A stretch of DNA of 38,588 nucleotides from Flavobacterium psychrophilum (lineage in GTDB: Bacteria > Bacteroidota > Bacteroidia > Flavobacteriales > Flavobacteriaceae), in NCBI GenBank assembly GCA_945872245.1, contig CAMBZB010000021.1, positions 1-38,588 on the forward strand, given 5' to 3'. Positions 25,183-34,040 of this stretch are shown here, one piece after another. How positions within the stretch are numbered: the stretch's first letter is position 1; each line of letters opens with the position of its first letter. A program made the translations under genes and the position numbers. The notes under the pieces are model-generated. The model made no database searches. It worked only from the letters and a program-made list of their open reading frames with translations, and had not been told where the DNA came from.

Positions 25183-26913
25183 ATGAAAAAAATTACATTA
25201 CAATTAGCATTCACGGTACTGATGCTAGTATTTGCAGGATCGGTGTATAGCCAAACTCCAGTTGCCAACACTATACGTTTGACTTCCCTAAGTCCAGCAA
25301 ACGGAGGAACTACTTCAACTGCTACACCCCTTATCATTCCGTCTGACGATAGTTCTATTACTATAGATGCAGCAGGTGTGGTAACCATTGCGTCTGATTA
25401 CACACCCGCAGCAGCATCAGGTAATACGACAGGACCAGTAAGTATTTCAGGTGCTAAAGACAAAACAATTAGTATTCAACTGAATGCTGGTTCAGTTGTC
25501 GATCAAACTCTTGGAACTTCTTATGGAGCTATAACCACGACAGGAGGTATCCAAAGATCTAGTGCTGGCGCAATCGGAGTAACAACGACGGGGGCTTCAT
25601 CAGGAATTGATAACGGCGAAGGAATCAATTTTGGGTTAGATTTGACAAATTTACCTTCGACATTAGCTGTAGAAATTTCTGCTGTATATTTTTCAACTTT
25701 TAGTGCTGCCGAAACTTGTATGGCGGTCAACAGACAAGATACAAGTAAATCTTCTAGTCTTCCTGGTTTTAGTGGTAATTCAGGTCGAAAAGATATTTCT
25801 ACACTTGGGATTTCAATTCCTGGCGGTACTGTCGATTTGGATGCAGTGGCTTTTTTTAATAATTCTGCCACAGCTCAATCGTGGACAATTACAGGTATAG
25901 AAATTAAAATTGTTCAAATCCCTCAAGGGACTCTTGATCCTGTTGACAATCTTATAAGATTGAGTTCATTAACTGGAAACCAAACAATTACCCCAAATGG
26001 TACTACTTCACTTGCAGGTCCTCCAATCTCATTAATTACTCAAGATGACAGTAACATCTCAGTCGATGCGTCAGGTGTGGTTACAGTGGAATCAGATTAT
26101 AATCCAAAAGCAGCTCAGCCTATTTCTGGAACAACAAATACTACAGGAACTGTACAAATAGCGGGAGCTAGAAATAAAACTTTTTCTATACGTTTAAGCG
26201 CTGGTGAAGTTATCGATCAAAATGCAGGCGCTTCTCTTGGAGCGATAACCACGACAGCAGGTATACAAAGAGCTAATGATGGCGGAATCGGAGTAACTAC
26301 TACTGGAGGTTCAGCAGGTATTGATAATGGCAAGGGACTCAATTTTGGTTTAAATTTATCCAATTTACCCACGACTGTAGCTGTAGAAATTGCTGCAGTC
26401 TATTTTTCAACTTTCGGAACAGCTGAATCTTGTACGGTTGTCAATAGACAAGATACGAGTAAAAATGCAACAGTTATTGGTTTTGACGGTAATTCAGGGA
26501 GAAGTGACATTTCTTCACTAGGTATATCAATTCCGGGTGGTACTGTTGATTTAGATGCAGTTTCTTTTTTCAGCCCTAATGCAGCATCTAATTTTAGAAT
26601 TACAGGTATAGAAATTAAATTAATTGATTCAACTCTTGGCGTTAAAGAAGTAGCTGAAGCTTTTTCAAGTAAATTTATTGTAAGCCAAAATCCAAATACT
26701 GAAATGATATCAATCGATTTTGATGGATCAGCATTGCAAAATATTTCTGCTAGTTTAATAGACATTAACGGTAGAGTAATTGAAAATAAATCTTCAAAAA
26801 ACGCAGCAAACAACAAGATTTTATTTGAAGGAAGCTCTTTGAAATCGGGTGTTTATTTGTTGAAAATTAGTAATGAAACAAATAATGTCATCAAAAAAAT
26901 TATTAAAAAATAA
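25183..26913 (+). CDS. Secreted protein with two tandem copies of the novel domain and a T9SS type A sorting domain
   Basis: 576 residues: signal peptide (to about 24, GSVYSQ), copy 1 (about 27-246), copy 2 (about 255-484) and a C-terminal T9SS type A sorting domain (about 490-576, SGVYLLKI ... IIKK). The two copies are strongly similar to each other (GAITTTxGIQRxxxGxIGVTTTG, AVEIxAVYFSTF, VNRQDTSK, LGISIPGGTVDLDAV). No catalytic acids stand out as invariant across all five copies in the locus except a conserved D-N-G-(E/K)-G / E-x-N-E-G patch. A surface carbohydrate-binding or scaffold role is plausible; no named family was recognised. Confidence 0.83.
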   Translation: MKKITLQLAFTVLMLVFAGSVYSQTPVANTIRLTSLSPANGGTTSTATPLIIPSDDSSITIDAAGVVTIASDYTPAAASGNTTGPVSISGAKDKTISIQLNAGSVVDQTLGTSYGAITTTGGIQRSSAGAIGVTTTGASSGIDNGEGINFGLDLTNLPSTLAVEISAVYFSTFSAAETCMAVNRQDTSKSSSLPGFSGNSGRKDISTLGISIPGGTVDLDAVAFFNNSATAQSWTITGIEIKIVQIPQGTLDPVDNLIRLSSLTGNQTITPNGTTSLAGPPISLITQDDSNISVDASGVVTVESDYNPKAAQPISGTTNTTGTVQIAGARNKTFSIRLSAGEVIDQNAGASLGAITTTAGIQRANDGGIGVTTTGGSAGIDNGKGLNFGLNLSNLPTTVAVEIAAVYFSTFGTAESCTVVNRQDTSKNATVIGFDGNSGRSDISSLGISIPGGTVDLDAVSFFSPNAASNFRITGIEIKLIDSTLGVKEVAEAFSSKFIVSQNPNTEMISIDFDGSALQNISASLIDINGRVIENKSSKNAANNKILFEGSSLKSGVYLLKISNETNNVIKKIIKK

Positions 26914-26990
26914 GTTCGAATAAATAAAGACATTGTCAAATCAGCATAGTTGAATTTGAATGTTTGTAATTAAATAGCCCTTGGTTTATT

Positions 26991-27024
26991 AGCCTGCTTA
27001 ATACTTATAATATTAAGCAAGGCT
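26991..27024 (+). promoter_or_regulatory. Strong intercistronic hairpin before the GH88 gene
   Basis: AGCCTGCTTAATA (26991-27003) pairs with TATTAAGCAAGGCT (27011-27024) with one bulged base and a seven-base loop. There is no T run after it, so it is more likely an mRNA-stabilising or processing hairpin, or an operator, than a terminator. The GH88 start lies 36 bases on. Confidence 0.6.
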
Positions 27025-27059
27025 ATAGCCAATTGGAATCTTAATAAAAAAAGCAATAT

Positions 27060-28244
27060 ATGAAAATTAAAATTAGTATCACAATAGTTTTATCAATGAT
27101 TCTGATAATAGCTGCTTGTAAAACTTCAAAATTTAGTGAGAGAGTTCTAAAAGAAAGTGAGCAACAATTAACTTCTTTACGTACGATTTCAATCAAAGAA
27201 AATAAAATCCCTAGAACTATTGAAAAAGATGGTACTATTCGTTGGGTGTTAGAAAGCTATGATTGGACCAAAGGGTTTTGGCCGGGAGTTTGCTGGATGC
27301 AGTATGAAAATACATTAGACCCTAAATGGAAAGAAGCTGCTGAATCTAACCAAAAAATATTTTTAGCAGATAAAGATCTTACCAATGACCACGATCTTGG
27401 GTTTCTCTTTAATAATTCATACGGGAAAGCTTATAAAATTACAAATGACAAAAAGTACAAACAAGTATTGATTGACGCATCAAACTCATTAATTACTCGT
27501 TTTAACAAAAATGTGGGGTGTATCCAGAGTTGGGATCTAAAAGACAATTGGCAAAGCAAAAAAGGCTGGAGTTTCCCTGTAATTATTGACAATATGATGA
27601 ACCTTGAAATGTTGTTTGAAGTTTCGAAATTAACTGGGGATGAAAAGTACAAGCAAATTGCCATAACTCATGCCAACACAACTATGAAAAATCATTTTAG
27701 ATCAGATGGTAGTTCATATCATGTGATTGATTATAATCCTCAAACTGGTAATGTAATCAGTAAAATTACAGCACAAGGATATTCGGATGAAAGTGCTTGG
27801 GCTAGAGGTCAAGCCTGGGGTTTATACTCATTCACTATGTGTTATCGATATACGCATGATAAAAAATACCTCGATTTTGCGGAGAAAATAGCCAAGTTTA
27901 TTTTAAACAATCCAAATTATCCAAAAGACGGTGTTCCGTATTGGGATTTTAACGCCCCAAATATTCCAAATGCGCCTAGAGATGCTTCTTCCGGAGCCAT
28001 CCTGGCTTCTGGCTTGATCGAACTAAGCAGCTATACCAATGATAAATACTTGAAACAAGCAACTCATATACTGGAGTCTTTAGCAACTGATGTTTATACA
28101 GCAAAATTAGGCGAAAATGGACATTTTGTATTGAAGAATAGTGTTGGTAGCCTTCCCATGGGCAACGAAGTTAGCGTTCCACTCAATTATGCCGATTACT
28201 ATTATATCGAAGCGCTTATGGGATTAAAAAAAAGAGGCATTTAA
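27060..28244 (+). CDS. GH88 unsaturated glucuronyl hydrolase (lipoprotein)
   Basis: 394 residues. The lipoprotein signal ends at the lipobox IAAC (C near residue 21). The remainder is an alpha/alpha-barrel of family GH88. The two catalytic aspartates expected from Bacillus UGL are present: D112 in NDHDLGF and D177 in IIDNMMNLEML. The enzyme hydrates and removes the 4,5-unsaturated uronic acid left at the non-reducing end by a polysaccharide lyase, so it works directly downstream of the lyase at 20838. Lipid anchoring puts it in the periplasm or at the outer membrane. The aldose epimerase gene starts 6-27 bases later. Confidence 0.93.
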   Translation: MKIKISITIVLSMILIIAACKTSKFSERVLKESEQQLTSLRTISIKENKIPRTIEKDGTIRWVLESYDWTKGFWPGVCWMQYENTLDPKWKEAAESNQKIFLADKDLTNDHDLGFLFNNSYGKAYKITNDKKYKQVLIDASNSLITRFNKNVGCIQSWDLKDNWQSKKGWSFPVIIDNMMNLEMLFEVSKLTGDEKYKQIAITHANTTMKNHFRSDGSSYHVIDYNPQTGNVISKITAQGYSDESAWARGQAWGLYSFTMCYRYTHDKKYLDFAEKIAKFILNNPNYPKDGVPYWDFNAPNIPNAPRDASSGAILASGLIELSSYTNDKYLKQATHILESLATDVYTAKLGENGHFVLKNSVGSLPMGNEVSVPLNYADYYYIEALMGLKKRGI

Positions 28245-28271
28245 AAAATAATGATTTTAAATAGTTACAAT

Positions 28272-29411
28272 ATGAATAAGTATAAAATTTTCCTGTTTGC
28301 ATTCCTAATGCAATTTGTTTCCTATAGTCAAAAAACGAATACAATTAAAGAAATACCCTCATCGAATTTTCGAACAAAGATAAATGGGAAATCCACCAAT
28401 CTTTTTACTTTAAAAAACAAAAAGGGTATGACTGCGCAAATTACCAATTATGGAGCGCGCGTCGTTTCACTATGGGTTCCTGACAGAGAGGGCAATTTTC
28501 AAGATGTAGTATGGGGATTTGAGACTATTGGAGAATATTTAGCTTCATCTGATATTTATTGTGGTCCTATTGTTGGACGTTATGGGAACAGAATCGATAA
28601 AGGGAGATTTATGCTAAATGATAAGCAATATCAATTAACAATCAACAATAATGAAAATCATCTCCACGGCGGTACAAGCGGTTTTTATTCTAAAGTATGG
28701 AATGCAAAATCAGTGAAGATTGAAGGAAATGAAGCTTTAGAATTAACCTATTTTTCTATAGACGGCGAGGAAGGATACCCTGGTAATCTAACGATAAAAG
28801 TTACCTACATGATAACAGAAGATAACAGTTTAAAGCTGATTTATTCTGCTACTACTGATAAGACTACAATAATAAATCCAACTAGTCATTGCTATTTTAA
28901 TTTATCGGGAACATCTAAAAACACTATTTTAGAACATGTACTATTCATCAATGCTCAAAAATTTACTCCTACTACGGAGGGTTTGATTCCTACAGGAGAA
29001 CTGCGAAATCTAAAAGATACTCCATTAGATTTTAATACACCAACTGCAATTGGCGATAGAATTGAAAGTAAATATGAACAATTGCTTTTTGGCAAAGGCT
29101 ATGACCATAATTTTATAATCAATAAACCTATGGGAAGTTACGAAAAAATTGCAACCATTTATTCACCAGAATCTGGTGTTTTGATGGCGGTAAATTCTGA
29201 TCAGCCTGGTTTGCAGTTTTATAGTGGCAATTTTATGAAAGGCAATTTAATAGGAAAACGAGGAGATGACCATAATTACAGAACTGGTTTTGCATTAGAA
29301 ACTCAAAATTTTCCTGATGCTCCAAACCATCCTAATTTTCCTTCGGCGGTCTTGCAACCTAACCATACCTATACACAAACTACAAGTTATACTTTTGGAG
29401 TTGTTAAATAG
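28272..29411 (+). CDS. Secreted aldose 1-epimerase (GalM family)
   Basis: About 379 residues from ATG 28272, where a signal peptide (FLFAFLMQFVSYSQ) begins properly; ATG 28251 would add seven residues before it and is the alternative. Active-site residues of mutarotases are present: HLHGG near 130, H206 in TSHCYF and the base E343 in ALETQNFPD. The enzyme interconverts alpha and beta anomers of a free sugar. Export to the periplasm fits a role on sugars released by the locus. It is adjacent to GH88 and likely co-transcribed. Confidence 0.92.
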   Translation: MNKYKIFLFAFLMQFVSYSQKTNTIKEIPSSNFRTKINGKSTNLFTLKNKKGMTAQITNYGARVVSLWVPDREGNFQDVVWGFETIGEYLASSDIYCGPIVGRYGNRIDKGRFMLNDKQYQLTINNNENHLHGGTSGFYSKVWNAKSVKIEGNEALELTYFSIDGEEGYPGNLTIKVTYMITEDNSLKLIYSATTDKTTIINPTSHCYFNLSGTSKNTILEHVLFINAQKFTPTTEGLIPTGELRNLKDTPLDFNTPTAIGDRIESKYEQLLFGKGYDHNFIINKPMGSYEKIATIYSPESGVLMAVNSDQPGLQFYSGNFMKGNLIGKRGDDHNYRTGFALETQNFPDAPNHPNFPSAVLQPNHTYTQTTSYTFGVVK

Positions 29412-29525
29412 CTATAATCCAATCGCTAAAAAAACGCAGCATCATAATCTTCGTACTAAATTTATTCAATTAATGGCAATGTATAATTATAATTGTGCGA
29501 CTTTTAGTTTTTCATAAAATTTAAT

Positions 29526-29703
29526 TAAATTTAACCCGTTGGGTGTAATTGCCTAAATTAGATTAAAAATTGAAATCAATTCAGTCTACGATGTCAGTCT
29601 GAGCCTGTCGAAGACTAAATAATAAGACACTTCGACAAGCTCAATGTGACAAATCGCAACTAATTAACTTTAAAAAATAATTACACCCAACGGGTTAAAT
29701 TTA
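29526..29703. mobile_element. MITE-like element, 178 bp, with perfect 25-bp terminal inverted repeats
   Basis: The left arm (29526-29550) and right arm (29679-29703) are perfect reverse complements over 25 bases; each contains the block AACCCGTTGGGTGTAATT. Nested inside is a second imperfect inverted pair (29593-29613 and 29630-29650, 17 of 21 positions), built on the TGAGCxTGTCGAAG core. No open frame lies within. There is no clear target duplication. It occupies most of the 492-base gap between the epimerase and regulator genes, and the 200 bases after it are AT-rich without a recognisable feature. Confidence 0.78.
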
Positions 29704-29903
29704 TACTTGTTTAGCAGAAATATTAATGCGTTTTTTGTCTTTAATATTACTGTTTGATTAATTAAATTATTTTCAAATGGAAACAAAGTTTCAACATTAA
29801 GTTTCTTAATGAAGTCGTGTTCCATTTTTTAATTAACATAAAACAATCAAATTGATAGTACAGATACAGCCAGCGGGTTTATTTTAGGCCTTAATTTAAG
29901 TTT

Positions 29904-32900
29904 ATGAAGAATCGCTTTTTATTTAGTTTTATCTTTTGTATTTGTATCGCTATGGCCTTGCATGCGCAAGAATACATGGATAAATATGAAAATTTTAAAT
30001 TTCAGCATTTTACTTCTTCAAAAGGACTGTCCCAAAGATCTGTAATGGCAATTTTACAGGATAAAAAAGGATATGTTTGGTTTGGAACAAGAGATGGACT
30101 TAATAAATTTGACGGAAATAAATTTGTTATTTACAGGCATCAGTCAGGTGATAAAAACAGTTTAAGCAACAATTACATTCAAACAATCTATCAAGATTCT
30201 AAAGGGAGTTTATGGATTGGAACCCAAGATGGTTTAAACCAATATAATCCAGAGCAAAATAATTTTATACAATATAAATACTCCGACTCAAAAAATTCAA
30301 TTCAAGCTAATATCATTTGGGACATCACTCAGCTGGATGAATCAACTATTTGGATTGCCACCAGTAATGGAATAAGTCAAGTTGATATTATTACAAAAAA
30401 AATTACGAAATTAAAAAAAACATCCAATAATTCTGATTTTTTAAAAAACAATACAAGAAGCTTCTTAAAAACCAAAGATGGAAATTTATGGATTTGCAAC
30501 ACTCAAGATATTGTGGTGTATCATCCCAAAAAAGGATTTATTAAGAAATATAAGTTTCCTGTTAATAGAGATTTAGGCAAATATTCACAAGATCGCCCTA
30601 CCCTATTTCAAGACAGTAAAAATGCTATTTGGCTAGGATACGAAAAAGGTTTAGCCAAATTCAACCCTAAATTCGGCTTATTTATAGATTATGAATTTCA
30701 AGGTAAAAAGGCGATTGGTAGTGCCATTCGAAGTATTTGCGAAGACCTTTCTGGAAATTTATGGATTGGCTCTTATTCTGGAATTTATATTTTTAATGCT
30801 GAACATACTGTTTTAAAGAATATCGTTCATGATGAAAAAAACGATACTAGCTTAAGCCAAAATTCCATCTATAAAATTCTATGTGACTCAAGAGGAGACA
30901 TGTGGATAGGGACCTGGGCTGATGGTGTAGACTATTTTAACAAAGATAACGACGTTTTTAAAGAAATTTCCTTTGGTAATACTAATACAAAGTTGAACTA
31001 CAAAATTGTAAGTGGTATGACTGAAGATAAAAATGGTAATTTATGGATTGGCACAGAAGGTGGCGGATTGAATTATTACAATAGAAAGTCAAAAACATTC
31101 AGCTATTATAAACATGATCCAAATAATAAAAACAGCATTAGTGCCAACAATGTAAAATCAGTTATTACGGATCGAAGCGGGAATATCTGGGTAGGAATTC
31201 ATGATGGTGGAGTCAATTATTTTAATCCAAATCAATTTCCCTATCAATTTAATAAAATTGATTTTCCAAAAGCAATTAATACCTCCCTGCAATCGTATAA
31301 GGTTTTGGCTCTTTTTGAAGATGTAAATGGAAATATTTGGATAGGAACTCTAACCGGAGGACTTCTTATTTATGATACAAAAAACAAAATACTATCTCGA
31401 ATTCACAAAGATTCCAGAACTGTAATGAGTATTGTTCAAACTAAAAAACCCGATTTTTTGCTAGTTGGAGGAAGCAATGGGGTTGAAAAAATAAATATCA
31501 ATACCAAAGAACGCACGCAGATTCCTATTCACAAAAAAGAGGATGATAAAAATTCTTTAGTATACGTCAACAGTATTTACATCGATAATTCAAACCTTTA
31601 TTGGATTGGAACCGAAGGTCAAGGATTGTTTTTATATAATCCACAAAGGCGAGAAACAAAAAACTTTGGAATAAAAGAGGGCTTACCAAATGATATTATT
31701 TATGGTGTCTTGGCAGATAACAACGGAAATATGTGGGTAAGTACAAATTACGGCATTAGTAGAATAAATGTATTATCTAATGAGATAAAAAATTACAATC
31801 AATGGGATGGTCTTCAAGGAAATGAGTTCAATTATGGAGCTTTTCTGAAAACCAGAAACAACGAATTATTTTTTGGAGGAACTAATGGTATTACCTATTT
31901 TAACCCAAGTGATATTCGAAAAAATACTTTTGTACCTGTAGTTGATATTAACAATATTGATGTAAACAATGAACCCTATCAAAAAATTACAGATGCTCTG
32001 CAAGAGGTCATATTAAAATACAATGAAAATAATTTCAGCATAGATTTTACAGCATTGAATTTTAGACAATCTGAAAAAAATGAATTTACTTATATCTTAG
32101 AGGGCAACGACAAAAAATGGAATTATGTTGGTAATCAAAGAAAAGCTGTTTACACAAACATTCCCGAAGGAAATTATGTATTCAAAGTAAAAGGATCTAA
32201 TAATGACGGGGTATGGAATGAAGAAGGCGATTCAATTAAAATTAAAGTCTTACCCGCCCCTTGGAAAACGTGGTGGGCTTATGTTATTTATATGTCTTTG
32301 ACTTTTGGATTGCTATTGTACATTAGAAAAATTGTATTGTTACGAATTAAAGAAAAAAATGAACTAAAAGCAGAACGATTTGAAAAAGAAAAACTCGAAG
32401 AACTCAATGAATTAAAATTAAGATTATTTACTAATGTTTCCCACGATTTCCGCACTCCTTTGACCCTGATTATTGCTCCTCTCGAAAAAATGATCCAAGA
32501 AAAAATGGGAAATAGTTACATTCGTCAGCAACATGACATCATGTATCGAAATTCAAGAATGCTCTTGCAACTCATCAATCAAATACTTGATTTCACAAAA
32601 AGTGATTCTGGCAAATTGTCACTGCTAGCGTCCAAAAATGATATTGTTCCTTTTATAGAAGACATCAAAAAATCTTTTGAAGGATTGGCTAAGGAAAAAA
32701 ATATTAATTTTCAATTTAATGCCTCAAGCAAAAATATTGACGTATGGTTTGATAAGGAAAAAATGAAGAAGATTTTATTCAATTTATTATCCAACGCCTT
32801 TAAGTTTACTGTTGATGATAATGATATCATTATCAATGTTTCCAAAACGACCAAACTGGAAGATTCAAAAACTATAAAATACGTCAAAATTGATGTGATT

Positions 32901-34007
32901 AACTTTGTCAATGTGATTCCTGCAGAGCACATAAAACTCATCTTTGAACGTTTTTACCAATTGGATCAAAAAAAGATGGAATTGGGTTCTGGCATTGGCT
33001 TATCTTTAACAAAAAGCCTCGTAAATCTGCACAAAGGTGAAATTGTGGTCAATAGCTCAGAGACAAACGGAACCTGTTTTAGCGTTTATTTAAAGCTGGG
33101 AAAAAAACACCTTTTAGAAAGCGAATGTATTAACGAAATGGATACCATTGAAGGAAATGATTATTTTATAGAATCAAATTTACAGCCTCAAAAACAACTT
33201 TCCAATAATTCAAAAGAAAATACATCAGAAAAGAAAATATCTGGAACTTTATTAATCGTTGAGGACAATCTCGACCTACAAAATTTTATAAAAGAATTAT
33301 TTAAAGACAAATACAATGTTTTTGTAGCCGAAAATGGAGAAGAAGCCATTACTATAGCACATAAAAACTCCATCGATTTGATAATTAGCGATATAAATAT
33401 GCCTATTATGGATGGGTTTGAACTGTGTGAAAACATCAAAACTACTTTAATTACAAGTCATATTCCAGTACTATTGCTTACCGCCAAAACTTCTTCAATT
33501 CACCAGGAACAAGGTTATTCTACTGGAGCTGATGCCTATATTACAAAACCTTTCAATTCAAATATTCTAACGACTAGAGTAGATAATTTAATAAAAACAA
33601 GAGCAAACTTAATTAACAAATTTAAAAAGGACATCATTTTAGAACCTAAAAATTTGACAGTGACCTCGGCAGACGAAACGTTTTTACAAACGGCAATTTC
33701 AATTGTGGAAAACAACATTACCAATGAAAATTTTGACACAAAGGTATTTATTCAACAGATGAATATGAGTAGAACTGTTTTATATACAAAATTGAAAGCG
33801 CTTACTGGTCAAAACCTATCTGAATTTATTAGAATGATTCGACTTAAAAAATCAGGCCAATTACTAATTCAAACCAACATGAATATTTCACAAATCGCAT
33901 TTGAAGTTGGATTTAATGATTTAAAGTACTTTAGAGAATGTTTTAAAGAATTCTTTGAGATAACACCCTCCGAATATAAAAGAAAAATGAGTGAGGAGAA
34001 TAAATAA
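29904..34007 (+). CDS. Hybrid two-component system sensor/regulator (HTCS)
   Basis: 1367 residues in one chain. Signal peptide (to about 22); two seven-bladed beta-propellers made of Reg_prop repeats (about 35-690, recurring GNLWIGT and GLNKF/Y motifs); Y_Y_Y domain (about 700-775); membrane helix (790-812); histidine kinase with phospho-accepting H847 in NVSHDFRTPL and an HATPase with GSGIGLSL; receiver with D1163 in ISDINMPIMDG; AraC-type helix-turn-helix (about 1265-1360). The propellers sense an oligosaccharide in the periplasm and the C-terminal domain drives the nearby enzyme genes. All phosphotransfer residues are intact. The sulfatase gene follows after 33 bases. Confidence 0.96.
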   Translation: MKNRFLFSFIFCICIAMALHAQEYMDKYENFKFQHFTSSKGLSQRSVMAILQDKKGYVWFGTRDGLNKFDGNKFVIYRHQSGDKNSLSNNYIQTIYQDSKGSLWIGTQDGLNQYNPEQNNFIQYKYSDSKNSIQANIIWDITQLDESTIWIATSNGISQVDIITKKITKLKKTSNNSDFLKNNTRSFLKTKDGNLWICNTQDIVVYHPKKGFIKKYKFPVNRDLGKYSQDRPTLFQDSKNAIWLGYEKGLAKFNPKFGLFIDYEFQGKKAIGSAIRSICEDLSGNLWIGSYSGIYIFNAEHTVLKNIVHDEKNDTSLSQNSIYKILCDSRGDMWIGTWADGVDYFNKDNDVFKEISFGNTNTKLNYKIVSGMTEDKNGNLWIGTEGGGLNYYNRKSKTFSYYKHDPNNKNSISANNVKSVITDRSGNIWVGIHDGGVNYFNPNQFPYQFNKIDFPKAINTSLQSYKVLALFEDVNGNIWIGTLTGGLLIYDTKNKILSRIHKDSRTVMSIVQTKKPDFLLVGGSNGVEKININTKERTQIPIHKKEDDKNSLVYVNSIYIDNSNLYWIGTEGQGLFLYNPQRRETKNFGIKEGLPNDIIYGVLADNNGNMWVSTNYGISRINVLSNEIKNYNQWDGLQGNEFNYGAFLKTRNNELFFGGTNGITYFNPSDIRKNTFVPVVDINNIDVNNEPYQKITDALQEVILKYNENNFSIDFTALNFRQSEKNEFTYILEGNDKKWNYVGNQRKAVYTNIPEGNYVFKVKGSNNDGVWNEEGDSIKIKVLPAPWKTWWAYVIYMSLTFGLLLYIRKIVLLRIKEKNELKAERFEKEKLEELNELKLRLFTNVSHDFRTPLTLIIAPLEKMIQEKMGNSYIRQQHDIMYRNSRMLLQLINQILDFTKSDSGKLSLLASKNDIVPFIEDIKKSFEGLAKEKNINFQFNASSKNIDVWFDKEKMKKILFNLLSNAFKFTVDDNDIIINVSKTTKLEDSKTIKYVKIDVINFVNVIPAEHIKLIFERFYQLDQKKMELGSGIGLSLTKSLVNLHKGEIVVNSSETNGTCFSVYLKLGKKHLLESECINEMDTIEGNDYFIESNLQPQKQLSNNSKENTSEKKISGTLLIVEDNLDLQNFIKELFKDKYNVFVAENGEEAITIAHKNSIDLIISDINMPIMDGFELCENIKTTLITSHIPVLLLTAKTSSIHQEQGYSTGADAYITKPFNSNILTTRVDNLIKTRANLINKFKKDIILEPKNLTVTSADETFLQTAISIVENNITNENFDTKVFIQQMNMSRTVLYTKLKALTGQNLSEFIRMIRLKKSGQLLIQTNMNISQIAFEVGFNDLKYFRECFKEFFEITPSEYKRKMSEENK

Positions 34008-34040
34008 AAACCGTTTTTTTAACTTAACAAATAATAATCT

